The notes: generated by a model from the sequence alone, not told the origin. 64,000 nt of DNA from Gautieria morchelliformis (GCA_015179125.1 WHVA01000029.1:310001-374000), one strand, 5' to 3'. Positions 11,448-23,453 are shown, counted from the stretch's first letter. Translations and numbers: made by a program.

Positions 11448-12506
11448 TGTTGTGATAAACACAACTATTCCATTTCAAATCATTTATATATAAAAGAAAC
11501 TAATGAATAAAGAAAGAAAAAAAAAAAAAAAAAGAAACAGAAATTACATTTATGATAGATGTCGGCGCAGACGACAATCACACAAATTTACGACATGCTA
11601 TATTACTCATAGATTGGGTAATGTACAGGAGTTCGAGCGTTGACCACGTGCGGTTGATCAGGGACGGCGCGCCTATCGAGTGATGGCATCGGCCATGACG
11701 TCGACAGGCGCCAGGCCATAGGCACCGAGGGGTGCGGGCACCAAAATCCGCAGAGAACAATAGACTGCGCAGGAGTACAGGGTGCTGTGGAGCGACCTGA
11801 GAATGTCACCTGCAGTATACATACTCAATCAGCTGCCCCACAGAAAGGGCACAGAGACAGCGGCCCCATCTCCAAGCCCAGCATATATGCTGGGCAGGGT
11901 AAACTCAGCTCCTTTTTTCTATTTGAACCCCATGACACATCTGACTGATTACTATCTTAACATCATGTGGACAGGCGCTTTGTATACTAGGTACAGATCT
12001 CTATTCCAAAGCCCAGACAATCCTAACACCATCCCCATCACCCCATGACTTTATGACTATAAATTAGTCACCCCTTAGTTACAAAGTAGTTTTTCGACCC
12101 ATCCATCCAATATCTTGAACACTAGTAGTTACTATCAACATAGTATAAATAGCTAGTACAAATGTATGAACGAAATCATCCAGAATCGATTATTCTGCCT
12201 CCTGAGATAACTGTAGTCTTGTTTGATAGCTACAAAGCTCAGATCTTGATAGTTTATTCCAAATCTTCGTTGAGGGTCTACTATCACTGTTTACTCTATA
12301 CTACCTTAAAAGCGAACACTTTTGATTTGACTATCCCTTGGATCGACACCATTCTTCTGTCGATGCGGTCACGTGACCCTCATTCATCAGTGCTGGGCCT
12401 CGAAGGGCTTAGTCAGCACATAGAAGAGAGGCGAACACAGTGGTTTCAACCACTAAGCAATAGATTTCACTTGTTAAAAGGCGCTAATTGATATCTTAAT
12501 CTAAAA
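11448..12506 (+). repeat. Dispersed repeat family A, copy 3, at a chimeric junction
   Basis: Starts TGTTGTGATAAAC and ends ATCTAAAA, matching copies 1 and 2 along its length, with TCACGTGA at 12369-12376. Unlike them it lacks a target duplication: the left flank is GAAAT inside a Helitron gene, and the right flank is GAACC inside gypsy reverse transcriptase. The two sides therefore came from different places, which fits recombination between two repeat copies or a large deletion. Confidence 0.75.
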
Positions 12507-15500
12507 AGAACCACCTCTTTCTGAGCAAGAAAAAGGTGGACCTCTACTCCATCCGAATGGAGTGCCTCGGCCATATGATCGATGGCCGAGGGGTACATGC
12601 GGACGAGGATAAGATGCAACGCATCCGCGAATGGCGCAGGCCACGGACGTTCAACAACGTCCAGCGTTTCCTCGGGCTGGTACAGTATCTGGCACATTAC
12701 ATGCCGGATGTTAGCGCATATACCACCCCGCTATCGGGCTGTGCGCGTAATAACTGTCCATTCGAATGGACACCACTGCTCGACAAATGCTGGCAAAGCA
12801 TTAAGGCGTTGGCCTGTAAGGCCCCGATCCTGCATCCAGTAGATGCAAGGTGCCCAGAGCCGATCTGGGTGATCACCGACGGATCAAAAGCCGGTGTCGG
12901 TGCGGTCTACGGCCAAGGTTCTGACTGGAAAACTTGTCGACCAGCCGGCTTCTTGTCAAAGAAGTTCAGCGTTGCTCAGCAACACTACCGGACTCACGAG
13001 CACGAGACGATCGCGGTGCTCAAGGCTCTCATGAAATGGGAGGACAAACTGCTGGGGCGAAGGTTCACCCTCGTCACAGACCACAAGGGGCTCGAGTACT
13101 TCGAGACCCAAAAGAGCCTATCTGACCGACAGGTCAGATGGTGGGAGTTTCTATCCCGGTTCAATTTCAACACCGTTCATGTAGACGGTGTAGAGAACAA
13201 GGTAGCGGACTGCCTGTCGCGCTACTACGAGAGCGACACGAGTGATGACAATCACCCGGACCACGTCTTCGTGAACGCAGATGCGCGTTTAGACCCGGAC
13301 GGTGAGTTATTGCCCACCGACCGGTATGTCAAGTTGCGAACAGTGGCGACAAGACGCTCTAAACGCCTCACTGAGAAGACAGAGGCAAGAGTAACGGAAG
13401 CCGCCACATTAAACGAGGGCTCACCAGAGCCCGCGAACGTCGCCGCGTCCCGCGACGACGAAGATGACGTCAGAGCCATCGCCGCAGGAAATGACGGCGC
13501 ACCCCTGTGCCGGATCGTCGAGCAAGGCATAGACCTGTCCAAGGTCCTACGAGACGCGTACCACAGGGACACCGTGTTCACAAAGATCATGGCGCACCCG
13601 GATGCGCACCCGAGATTCGGGATCCGGGACGGGCTGATCTGGACTAAGAAGCAGCTCAAGAGAGACGTCATTGCCGTCCCCCGCTCTGTTCTTCAAGGGG
13701 GAAGGAAGCTGATCGAAATTATCATCGATCGGGCACATCAGATAGTCGGCCACTACGGCCATCTGAAGATTCGAACTACGTTCGAAGAGCATATTGGTGG
13801 CCGGGCATGAACCCAGACATAGAAGCATTCTGCACATCGTGCGCGAGGTGTCAGATGACGAAAACTGGGCCACAACGGCCCAAAGGCCTACTACACAGCC
13901 TACCCATTCCAGATAGGCCGTGGCAGTCGATTGGCATCGACTTCATGGGGCCCCTGCCCAAATCCAACGACTGTGACTACCTGATGGTAGTCATCGACCC
14001 ACTAACGTCGCTCGTACACCTCGTACCAACCACGACGAGCGTGTCAGCCAAGGGAGTAGCCTGGCTGTTTCTGAAGGAGGTCATCCGACTGCACGGAGTT
14101 CCCGACTCGATCGTCTCGGACAGGGACTCAAAGTTCACGTCGATCTTCTGGCGTGAACTCCAGCGACTCATGGGGACTAAGCTCCTCATGTCAACTGCCT
14201 TCCATCTACAAACGGATGGAGCAACCGAGCGGGCAAACCACTCGATCGGCCAGATATTGCGTGGGGTCGTCAGAGACGATCAGAAGGATTGGGCAGTGAA
14301 ATGCCCAATGGTTGAGGTCGCCCTCAACAGCAACGTCAGCGCGACCACAGGGTTCGCACCTTTCGAGCTGAACCACGGCTATATGCCGCGGATAGACCTC
14401 CCCATAGCCATGGACACCCCGTTCAAAGGGGTGGCCCGGTTCGGACATCAGGCAAAATGGAACCTGATGGCGGCACACGATGCAATCATAGAGCATCGAG
14501 TGATGCAAACATTTCACGCAAATAAGAAACGTATGGCGAGCGACAGGTACGCGGCCAACGACCGCGTCTACCTTTCGACACAAAACCTAACTCTCCCGAA
14601 AGGAAGAGCCAGAAAGCTAGTCCCGCCGTACATCGGACCGTACCGCGTCGTCGAGGCTCACAACGACACCTCGACGGTGACCCTCAATCTTCCTGACAAA
14701 CTGAAAAGCCATCACATTTCACCGGTCTTCCATTCCAGCCTCGTACGGCAATACGAGGCTAACAACGACGAATTGTTCCCTCGTCGTGAGGCCAAGTCAT
14801 TTTACGACTTTGGAGAAAATGACGACGAGGAGTGGCTCGTCGACGAGATTATCGCACACCGATGGATAAACTCGACGGACCTGGAGTTCCAGGTCCGTTG
14901 GACCCTAGGCGACGTGACATGGGAACCCATGTCGTCCTGCAAGGACCTTGAAGCCCTAGATAGCTATCTAGAGCTTTGGGGGGTGGGCAAGCCACGCGAC
15001 CTCCCCAGACGCCGCTAGACGCGTCTGTCACGTGCAGACCACGTGACGTGCCGACCACGTGACGTGCCGGCCACGGCGCAGTTAAATTTTCACCTCGGAT
15101 CTTTCCGAGGGCGCATCGCTTCTTGGAAGCAACCACCATCATCTACCCACGAAGATGATGCCCCCCAAAGATGGGATGGTCGTTGACCCGTCAACGTCCA
15201 CAATGCGGACATTGGCCCCAAGACAAGGGGCCGCAGACATTCTCCGTGCTCCAATAGACCAGGAGCACTGGATGATCGTGGGCTGGGAGGACGCCCTCGC
15301 CATCCGGACGATTGCGCAACATGCGCGGACTACGCCGCGCACCTTAGGGCCGCGACCAGCACCCGCAAGGTCAAATTGCGGGATGAGGACATCGGCGATG
15401 CCGTCGATGCTGCCTGGGGATGGCTCCCATGGGGCATCGCGTGCGACGCGAGGGAGGAGCCCCTCCGGGACATCCTTAAAAAGGAGGTCAAGGAGCTGGA

Positions 15501-15660
15501 ACGCGCGGTCGAGGACCACGACGACGCGCTCGCAACCGAGCGCGCAAGGATCAAGGAACTGGAGCAACAGCTGAGCGCAGCCCAGCTCCAGGTTACCCTG
15601 GTCCACACTGCCTCAAAAAGGCCGCGACATGACCCAGCCACAGACCCAGTTTGCCGACCG
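12507..15660 (+). mobile_element. Ty3/gypsy chromovirus-like element, 5' truncated
   Basis: The element begins inside reverse transcriptase, at the thumb region (ECLGHMIDGRG, QRFLGLVQYL), right at the end of repeat A copy 3. RNase H follows (VITDGSKAGVGAVYGQ, near 12870; YRTHEHETIAVLKAL), then integrase (HYGHLKIRTTF and SIGIDFMGPLP through STAFHLQTDGATERAN, about 13720-14250) and a chromodomain (VDEIIAHRW, DVTWEP, about 14840-14970). A tail region to 15660 carries an accessory reading frame with a coiled-coil (15376-15669). No LTR of its own is visible. It is broken: one large truncation plus about two other interruptions. Middle-aged by appearance. Confidence 0.85.
15025..15076 (+). repeat. 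Short tandem CACGTG-containing repeats
   Basis: Three near-copies of a 17-18 bp word containing CCACGTGACGTGCC lie just after the gypsy coding region. They may act as binding sites for a bHLH-type regulator, or as part of a 3' untranslated region. Confidence 0.5.
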
Positions 15661-15890
15661 TGCAGATAATAGTACGACGACTAAGGTACCGAAGGTGGAG
15701 TACAAAAACTCACCAGTGGTGCTTAAGTCCTCCTCTGGTCGAAGATAGGAATCTACAGGAGAGGGCTCAAGACGATGGTCACAGTGAGGTCAAGTTTGGC
15801 ACAAGATGGACGTATGATAATTGAACTGGGGAATATACATGCGAATGGAAACTACTTATATCGAATGCTCATATGATATCAGCGAATGAG
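15661..15890 (+). repeat. Fragment of solo-LTR family B
   Basis: Matches the interior of the family B LTRs (8068-8300 and 44875-45110), including ACTCACCAGTGGTGCTTAAG and GAGGGCTCAAGACGATGGTC. Neither LTR tip is present. It separates the gypsy tail from the KDZ pseudogene. Confidence 0.75.
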
Positions 15891-17839
15891 CCTGCAGGCT
15901 GTGGTCCAGCTCAATAGGAATCAAAGGCGCCTCCCAGGTCAACCACCGGAAAGACGGGTTGGGAGAAGGATCTCCAGGAGCTGATCCATGCAGCCTTACA
16001 TCCGGAGGAATCGGCAACTGAGGAGATAGAGGGGGAGCCTCCAGGAGCCGCAGTAACGGCCCATCTCAGTGAAGGACTGAGTGAAATCATTGCGATTCTG
16101 GACTGGGATGCTGTCAACATCGTAAATAAACTGACATTCTCACCCTACCCCATTTTATGCACGCCGCACCTCAATTGCCGCTTCTGCCCAGGACAGCGTC
16201 CCTTGACGCGGCATGAAACTGTCACCATTGTGCCACTTTTGGGGAAGAATATGCAATGGGGCAATGCCCACCTGATTGTTGCTGGATGCCATCAGTGCAG
16301 AGCTGTCTACTATGTTGACCATGTGACATGCCCTCAATCCCCTCTTTCCTCAATGTGTGTTCAGCATTTGGAGTATGAAACTCAGTTTTTGCGGGTCTCG
16401 AAAACAGAGAACATCTGGGTAGAGCGGCCGGTTGTGCAGTTTCAAGAAGCTGCCATTTTCAGGTTCAAGGCGTCTTGGCAGGGCTTTGCAGATGTTCTGA
16501 ACAGGAGTTTCTTGCAGGCTTCCCTGCATCTCCGAGATGAGCAGAGCCACAAGCTGTTTGTTGAGCACTTCACCCGGCGTTTGGTTGTTGCTCATGGCCT
16601 GGAGAACATCTTCACATGTGCTCCAGGTCCAAGTGCAGACAATATGACCAAAGCATTGCTTGGGTTGATTGGACGCAGCCAAGGCATTGTCCCTGGGTCT
16701 CTTGACCATGTTTGCATTGACTGTGCACACCAGAAGTGTTACTGGTCAGATAATGTGCAGGATCCACAGCTTGGTCAAACTCCTGATGATGCACTTGCTG
16801 AGGTGGATGACCCTGGGGCATTGGGAGGGGGCTACACAGTGCAGCCCCTTGCGGCAGGACTTCAAGCGCCAGCACCAGCTGCTGCAGGGGTCCAGGTATG
16901 GGTGCGAATGGCTGTCATGGATGACAAAACATTGACACATCGGGTGAGTGTGTGGGCCCAGTGCAATAGGATGTCACTTAGGCTCAGTTTGTTAGATACG
17001 TGCAATTGACCGTTGCCGGGAACCTTTGGTCAACTATAGGTTGGGGCGATTCTGTCATCTGCATCTAGAGAATGAGAATGTATATGGCATCAATATGTGT
17101 GGACGCCCTATCGCTGGGTAAGGAGATGTGACATGTAATTTGCCTGCTCATATGGCAATCCACCGAGCATGGAAGCAGAGGTTTGGACAGGCATCCTTTC
17201 AGGGTGTGCGACATGGTATTAAGAAGGGTGGTCCTTGGGATCCTGATAGCCAGCCAGACCAGGAGGATGCCGAACCAGACTTGGGTCATACCTTTCGTGC
17301 ACACCGTACATATTGCGTCCAGACCATTCAATGGGCTTGTGGCATGCCCAACGGGTGGGGAAAGTGTTATGAGATTGAGAGTGTCTCTCAGGTCCTGCAA
17401 TTGGTTAAGTTCTGGTTTCCACCAGAGGGAGCCAGACCAGCTTTCCTTGTCTATGACAATGCCTGCAAATTGCTTGCACATATTGTTACTCAGAATGCAC
17501 ATGACTTGTGGCTCACCACCACTCGGTTTGTGGTGGACACATAGCATTACATCAACCACCACAGCACGGATCGCCTTTGTCGGGAATGGTGCTATCCTGC
17601 CCCCCTCAATGGCAGTCAGCCAGACTTGGTCATCTTGGAGCGAGATGGCACAGGACAGATGTGTGCCAGTCATGCCTTCAATATGGAGGTGGCAGTTCAA
17701 TGCATGGATGGATGGATTTGAATCACAGCTTCGACAGATGACTGACTTCAGCTTCGATTGTTTCATACATTCAGTCATGTTATTGTATAAGGAAGAGGTT
17801 AAGCAGAGGGTGGAGGGCAAGCAGCGTGCCATTCCTGAC
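15891..17839 (+). pseudogene. KDZ-type DNA transposase with CxC5 and CxC6 clusters
   Basis: KDZ transposases are cut-and-paste enzymes expanded in Agaricomycetes. The frame is open from about 15950. A CxC5-like cluster (CRFC, then CHQC) lies at 16170-16310, and VRMAVMD with DKTLTHR ends the first exon at 16943. A phase-0 GT-AG intron (16944-16995) leads to the CxC6-like block, NYRLGRFCHLHL and MCGRPIAG (to 17118). The KDZ core follows: FLVYDNACKLLAH, TTRFVVD, LCREWCYP and the SHAFNMEVAVQ block with its conserved glutamate, to about 17790. Two in-frame stops, TAA at 17119-17121 and TAG at 17542-17544, break it. The start is lost at the junction with the LTR fragment. The young gypsy inserted at 17840. 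Confidence 0.85.
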
Positions 17840-18201
17840 TGTCAGGGTTCACGCGTTTCCTTCCACAAGTTTCTATTTCCTTCCATGAGTTTCCGTCACC
17901 TTCTGTCACATGTCACTTTCTGTCACATGTCACTTTCCATCACATTCCGTAACCTTCTACAAGTTTCCATCTCCCCTATTATGTAAGCCTTGCCAGCGCT
18001 ATAAGACTGTAGCCCGTGTGGTGGCGTTTCCTCAGCTTGATCTCTGAGGATACCCACTACACAGGCAAGTCCCCATGTATCTATCGTTGGTAGAGTTATA
18101 AACTGAGGATACCCACTACACAGTTGGTCATTGTCCTAGTATCGGCTCTTATCTCCTTGAGTATCTTTGGTTGTGGCTTCGTCATTAGTGTTGCCCTCAC
18201 A
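17840..18201 (+). repeat. 5' LTR of the full-length gypsy
   Basis: 362 bp, TGTCAGGG to CTCACA. Contains two copies of a 17-bp word TCTGTCACATGTCACTT where the 3' LTR has one, and a repeated GAGGATACCCACTACACAG word. Confidence 0.95.
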
Positions 18202-18261
18202 GAAGATCAAGCTCATAGGACGACCCCACACACTTTTCTTAACCAGCCTTCATCTCAGCCT

Positions 18262-19368
18262 ATGGCAGACCAACTCCCAGACGCATACTGGGACGCCCTG
18301 GGTGACCATGGGCCATTCCTTCGAGGCCTCCTTTCCAGCCAAGCACAGCAGTTGCAGCAACTTCAACTGCAGAATCAGGAACTGCACAATCAGATTGCTA
18401 ACGTTCACGACCACTTAGCCAATGCTGCCACCAACGCTGCTGTTGCTGCTGCTCAAGCCCTTGCGCCCTCGGTACCTCACAGTGTCCCTCCATCTACTCG
18501 CTCTATCAAAGCAGCAGAACCGGAGAAGTTCAATGGAGACCGTGCAGAGACTGAAGGGTTTATCAGGTCTATCAAGTTGTCCATCGCTGTCCAGCCAGCA
18601 TCCTTCCCAGATGAACGCACAAAGATCCTATACGCTCTTTCCTTCATGACGGGAGGCTCTGCGGAGATATGGGCACACAACGAGACACAGGCTGTCATTG
18701 ATGGCACCTCCTCTATATCCACTCTGGAGGGGTTTATTAAACGTGTGGAGGAGGCCTTTGGTGACCCAGATCGTGCCAGAACGGCTCGCACTAAGCTGCA
18801 TGACCTTAGGATGGCGTCAGGAATGTCGGCAGATGAATACACGGCTCAATTTGAGATCCTGGCAGGCAGGACAGGCTTTAATGATGAGGCACTCGAGGAT
18901 GCCTATGCTCGTGGCCTTCCAGCAGGTATCCTTGACAAGATCCACGCCCAGCCCTTTCTTCCATCCAACCTCAAAGCCTGGAAGGAAGCAGCCTGTCAGA
19001 TTGACCGCAATCATCGCCGTCTGTTAGAGGTCAGGAAGGCACAGACACCTCATGTCCCTAATCGCCCTCCTCCTGCCCGACCACTCCACACTCCTGCTAT
19101 GGCTCCTGTTGCCACAGCATCACCCAGTAACGCGACACCTATGGACATTGACTCATCCCGCCGCCGCACCGAAACACGAACCTGCTACAACTGTAAGAGA
19201 CCTGGTCACATTTCACCAGACTGTCCTGAACCTCGCAAGCCACGAATCCGTGCAAACCTCACAGAGGCAGACATTGCAGCAATTGTCTCTAAATCTGTAG
19301 CAGCGGCGATAGAGGAACGCAAAGAGAAGGTGGAAGCCCCTGTCCAAGAGGAAGGAAAGGGTTTTTAG
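18262..19368 (+). CDS. gag: Gypsy Gag polyprotein
   Basis: 368 residues from the ATG at 18262; the frame is open upstream into the LTR, but this is the first ATG with a plausible leader. A glutamine-rich stretch near residues 30-50 may form a coiled coil. The central region is the retrotransposon Gag domain. A CCHC zinc knuckle, CYNCKRPGHISPDC, lies near residues 312-325. The protein should assemble the particle and bind element RNA. Pol starts 20 bp after the Gag stop in another frame; such elements are known to use frameshifting or reinitiation for Pol. It looks intact. Confidence 0.9.
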   Translation: MADQLPDAYWDALGDHGPFLRGLLSSQAQQLQQLQLQNQELHNQIANVHDHLANAATNAAVAAAQALAPSVPHSVPPSTRSIKAAEPEKFNGDRAETEGFIRSIKLSIAVQPASFPDERTKILYALSFMTGGSAEIWAHNETQAVIDGTSSISTLEGFIKRVEEAFGDPDRARTARTKLHDLRMASGMSADEYTAQFEILAGRTGFNDEALEDAYARGLPAGILDKIHAQPFLPSNLKAWKEAACQIDRNHRRLLEVRKAQTPHVPNRPPPARPLHTPAMAPVATASPSNATPMDIDSSRRRTETRTCYNCKRPGHISPDCPEPRKPRIRANLTEADIAAIVSKSVAAAIEERKEKVEAPVQEEGKGF

Positions 19369-19388
19369 GCCAGTCAGCGGTGAAAGAC

Positions 19389-22300
19389 ATGCCCCGCTCG
19401 ACGAATCGGTTTTCAGTTCTCGAAACATGTACAATAGGGATCACAGGCGGTATGATGCATCCTTCTCCTATCCCTGATCGAACTGAAACCAAACCAGCCA
19501 TGCCAAAAACCCAACCCATCGCTCCAGTTGCTAATGCAAACCTTCCAGTCCCTCTATATGTCCGTACTGCTGACCTCCGCCGATGCACCAAAGTACCTCT
19601 CAAAGTCCACTCCGTTGACACAGGGCATCCACTTGCAATTGACTCCCTCCTTGACAGTGGTGCTACAGGGATGTTCATCGATGTGGAGTTTGTGAGGGAA
19701 CACAGGCTTCGGACCCGCCCCCTACCCCGTGCCATCCCCGTCTACAATATTGATGGTACCCCAAATGAGGCTGGCTCAATCAAGGAAGAAGTCGACCTCA
19801 TTTGCACCTTTGGGGATCATACAGAACGTGCCACATTCTCTGTCACGAGCCTTGGACGACTTGCCATCATTCTTGGTCACACATGGCTTGTTGAACACAA
19901 CCCAGAAGTTGACTGGCGTATAGGAGATGTGAAGATGACACGCTGTCCCAAGTCATGTGGGGGCAGACCTGTTGTCAGAGGGCCCACAGTCGAAACTGTT
20001 CCAGAAGAGAGTGTAAATCAAGAGGAGGTTCCCATACAGCACACCCGCTCCCTACTTGAGGAAGGAGACAGGACCTTTGTCATCTTTGTGAATGAGAGTC
20101 CTGAAATGATTGGCGCAGGCTGGACTGTCTCCCAACAGCTTGCTGAACGGGCCAGCAAGTCTGCACCAGTCAGATCCTTCGAGGACCTTGTCCCTAAACC
20201 ATACCAGGAGTTCAAGGATGTGTTTTCTAAGGAGTCATTTGACCAACTGCCTCCTCGAAAGCCCTGGGACCATGCAATTGAGCTCACTCCAGGTGCACAA
20301 CCCTTCAGCACAAAGGTTTACCCAATGTCACCGGTTGAGCAAAGGGAACTGGATAACTTCCTTGAGGAGAACCTGAAGAGCCATCGTATCCGTCCCTCCA
20401 AGTCACCTATGGCATCTCCAGTCTTCTTTGTGAAGAAAAAGGACGGCAGTCTTAGATTTGTGCAAGACTACCGGAAGCTCAATGATATAACAATCAAGAA
20501 TGCCTATCCTTTGCCCCTTGTTCCAGACATCATGAATAAGATTGCTGCTGGAAGGGCTAAATACTTCACAAAGCTTGACATTCGCTGGGGATATAATAAT
20601 GTACGCATAAAAGAGGGAGATGAGTGGAAGGCAGCCTTTCGGACAAATAGGGGCCTGTATGAACCTCTAGTCATGTTCTTTGGACTCACGAACAGCCCAG
20701 CAACCTTCCAGACGATGATGAATGACATCTTCAAGAGTCTCATCGATGAAGGGGTTGTGGTGGTGTTCATGGACGACATTCTCATCTTCACAGAGTCGCT
20801 TGAAGAACATCGTAGGATTGTACGACGTGTCCTTGAAATCCTCCGGGCCAACAACCTGTACCTCAAACCTGAAAAATGCCTATTTGAGCAACTAGAGGTG
20901 GAGTATCTCGGCCTCATCCTCTCTCAAGGACAGGTTGCCATGGACCCAGTCAAGGTTGCAGGGGTGCGGGACTGGCCAATACCACGTAACGTCACTGAAG
21001 TCAAATCATTCCTTGGTTTCATCAACTTCTACCGTAGATTTGTGGAAGACTTCTCACACATTGCAAAGCCCCTCAACCAGTTGACAAAACAGGATGCCCA
21101 ATGGTCTTGGGATCCAAATGGCCCAGAGCAAGCGTCCTTTGACAAGCTCAAACTCCTCATCACCTCAACACCGATCCTTGTCCTCCCTGATCAAGACAAA
21201 CATTTCCGTCTTGAAACAGATGCCTCAGCCTATGCCACAGGAGCAGTACTGTCCCAGCTATGTGATGATGGCAAATGGCGGCCTGTGGGGTTTGTCTCCA
21301 AAAGCCTCAATGATGCTGAACGCAACTATGCCATCCATGACAAGGAGCTTCTTTCTGTGATTCGGGGATTAGAGGAATGGCGCCACATCTTAGAGGGAAC
21401 GAAGCACAAGATTGAGATTCTCAATGACCATCAGAATCTCACCTACTTCCGCACTGCACAAAACCTGAACCGTCGTCAAGCACGCTGGTCACTCTACCTC
21501 TCTCGCTTTGATTTTGAGCTGATCCATCGTCCTGGTCGTCATTCAGCCAAGCCTGATGCACTCTCACGACGCGTGGATCATAAGCGGGGGGAGGAAGACA
21601 ACCAAAATCAAGTCTTACTTACCCCTGACTTGTTCCACATCAAGGCGAATCCCCCAGAGGCTGGTGCGCAGTTAGTCCCAGGTGAAGGTGATGCTTTCCT
21701 CAATCGAGTAAGGAACTGTGTAGACCGGGATGAAAAGGTTGTCAAGGCTCTCAAAGAACTGGGCTCCTCTGGCAATTTACGAGGAGAAGAGTGGTCTGAA
21801 CAGGATGGGCTTGTCCTCTATCACAACAAAGTGTACGTGCCGCTTGATGCAAAACTACGACATGACATAGTGAAAGCGCACCATGACATGCCTCTCACTG
21901 GTCACCCTGGTCGCTGGAGAACCACTGAACTAGTTGCTCGGAGTTACTGGTGGCCTGGGATGGGACGTTACATTGCAAAATACGTGAAGGCCTGTGACCT
22001 GTGCAACCGGACAAAAACCTTCCCTGCTTCTCCCATTGGCAAGCTTCTACCAAACCGTATCCCAGACCGTAGATGGCAGGTTATGTCTGTTGACTTGATT
22101 GTAGAACTGCCTACCAGTCATGGCTATGATGCTCTCCTTGTTGTTGTCGATCGCCTCTCAAAGCGTGCACATGTCATTCCCACCACTTCAGATGTAACTT
22201 CAGTGGGAGTTGCCCGACTCTTCCGTGATCATGTTTGGAAACTTCATGGGCTCCCTGAAGAAATCATCAGTGATCGAGGCACACAGTTCATCTCCCAGTT

Positions 22301-23279
22301 CATGCGTGAACTGAACAAACTTCTTGGTGTCAAAGTCGCCGCCTCTACTGCTTATCACCCCCAAACTGATGGACAGACTGAAAGGGTTAATCAGGAGATT
22401 GAGCAATACCTTCGACTATTCATCAACCAGCGTCAGGATGATTGGTTCGAATGGATATCCTTGGCCGAGTTTGCCTATAACAACCGAATCCATGCCTCAA
22501 CCCAGACTACACCCTTCATGTTGGACAGTGGCCAACATCCAAGGCTGGGACTGGAACCAGTCTGGGAAACTCGACTCGAGGCCCTGGATGAGTTCACAAC
22601 GCGGATGGAAGCGGCCACGAGAGAAGCTCGTTCAGCCCTGTCCAAGGCAGCAGAGGACATGGCACGCTTCTATGACGTGCACCATAAAGCAGCCCCAGTT
22701 TATAAGCTTGGTGACAAGGTCTGGCTCAATGCACAAAACATCACAACCACTCGCCCAATGAAGAAGCTAGACCACAAGTGGCTAGGTCCCTACACGGTTA
22801 ATAAGGTGGTCTCACGAAATGCCTATGGTCTAAATCTTCCTGCATCCTTTGGTCGCACACATCCAGTGTTCTCTGTCGTCCTGATTCGGCCATATGAAGA
22901 TGACCCAATTCTTGAACGTCATGCCCCTCCACCCCCCCCCCCTGTCATACGGGATGGAGCCGAAGAATATGAAGTTGAAAGGATTCTAGACAGCAGGATG
23001 TTCCGTGGAAGGTTGGAGTATCTCGTGCGCTGGAAGGGCTATGGAGCTGCCGACGATCTCTGGCTACCAGCAAAAGATGTCTCTGGGGCAAAGCGACTCA
23101 TTAAGGAATTTCACCGGCAGAACCCAGAGGCACCTCAGCGTATCTCAGCAGCCACATACATGTCCCTCCCTTTCCAGAGATTTCAGAACTTCACAGAACC
23201 TTCCAGGCAAACTCTCTTCGACTGGACTGCAGGCAGGGCTTCTACTCATAATGTCAAGGGTCCAGGACCCCAAAGATAA
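19389..23279 (+). CDS. pol: Gypsy Pol polyprotein with chromodomain
   Basis: 1296 residues from the ATG at 19389. Domains in order: aspartic protease (LLDSGATGMFID, near residue 90), reverse transcriptase with the VVFMDDILIF active site (near residue 460), RNase H (LETDASAYATGAVLSQ, near 610), integrase (HPGRWRTTELV zinc region near 840; DRGTQF; STAYHPQTDGQTERVN near 990), and a C-terminal chromodomain (EVERILDSR, LVRWKGYG, residues about 1195-1240). Domain order RT, RNase H, integrase marks Ty3/gypsy, and the chromodomain marks the chromovirus branch, which targets heterochromatin. All catalytic motifs I can check are present. Together with near-identical LTRs this suggests a recently active element. 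Confidence 0.95.
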   Translation: MPRSTNRFSVLETCTIGITGGMMHPSPIPDRTETKPAMPKTQPIAPVANANLPVPLYVRTADLRRCTKVPLKVHSVDTGHPLAIDSLLDSGATGMFIDVEFVREHRLRTRPLPRAIPVYNIDGTPNEAGSIKEEVDLICTFGDHTERATFSVTSLGRLAIILGHTWLVEHNPEVDWRIGDVKMTRCPKSCGGRPVVRGPTVETVPEESVNQEEVPIQHTRSLLEEGDRTFVIFVNESPEMIGAGWTVSQQLAERASKSAPVRSFEDLVPKPYQEFKDVFSKESFDQLPPRKPWDHAIELTPGAQPFSTKVYPMSPVEQRELDNFLEENLKSHRIRPSKSPMASPVFFVKKKDGSLRFVQDYRKLNDITIKNAYPLPLVPDIMNKIAAGRAKYFTKLDIRWGYNNVRIKEGDEWKAAFRTNRGLYEPLVMFFGLTNSPATFQTMMNDIFKSLIDEGVVVVFMDDILIFTESLEEHRRIVRRVLEILRANNLYLKPEKCLFEQLEVEYLGLILSQGQVAMDPVKVAGVRDWPIPRNVTEVKSFLGFINFYRRFVEDFSHIAKPLNQLTKQDAQWSWDPNGPEQASFDKLKLLITSTPILVLPDQDKHFRLETDASAYATGAVLSQLCDDGKWRPVGFVSKSLNDAERNYAIHDKELLSVIRGLEEWRHILEGTKHKIEILNDHQNLTYFRTAQNLNRRQARWSLYLSRFDFELIHRPGRHSAKPDALSRRVDHKRGEEDNQNQVLLTPDLFHIKANPPEAGAQLVPGEGDAFLNRVRNCVDRDEKVVKALKELGSSGNLRGEEWSEQDGLVLYHNKVYVPLDAKLRHDIVKAHHDMPLTGHPGRWRTTELVARSYWWPGMGRYIAKYVKACDLCNRTKTFPASPIGKLLPNRIPDRRWQVMSVDLIVELPTSHGYDALLVVVDRLSKRAHVIPTTSDVTSVGVARLFRDHVWKLHGLPEEIISDRGTQFISQFMRELNKLLGVKVAASTAYHPQTDGQTERVNQEIEQYLRLFINQRQDDWFEWISLAEFAYNNRIHASTQTTPFMLDSGQHPRLGLEPVWETRLEALDEFTTRMEAATREARSALSKAAEDMARFYDVHHKAAPVYKLGDKVWLNAQNITTTRPMKKLDHKWLGPYTVNKVVSRNAYGLNLPASFGRTHPVFSVVLIRPYEDDPILERHAPPPPPPVIRDGAEEYEVERILDSRMFRGRLEYLVRWKGYGAADDLWLPAKDVSGAKRLIKEFHRQNPEAPQRISAATYMSLPFQRFQNFTEPSRQTLFDWTAGRASTHNVKGPGPQR

Positions 23280-23453
23280 GCGATATCGGCCTCCGCCTAA
23301 CCAATTCATTCCGATAAGCTATATATCCCCTCTCCACCTGTGACCGCTCACTTCCACTGCATCGACCCCACCACATCCATCAACCATGTCCTCGCCCGCT
23401 ATTGAGCTTGTTGCCCTCCCCAGCTTCACCAAAACCTCTCTGACCTGCCAAAC

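Noticed and set aside
11448-12506. Repeat A copy 3 as the 5' LTR of the gypsy that follows
   Set aside because: The gypsy starts mid-reverse transcriptase right at the repeat end, with no gag or primer site between, and other copies of the repeat stand alone with their own duplications. A link to some gypsy family is still possible.
17119-17544. KDZ in-frame stops explained as unrecognised introns
   Set aside because: The coding similarity continues in the same frame directly on both sides of each stop, leaving no room for an intron.
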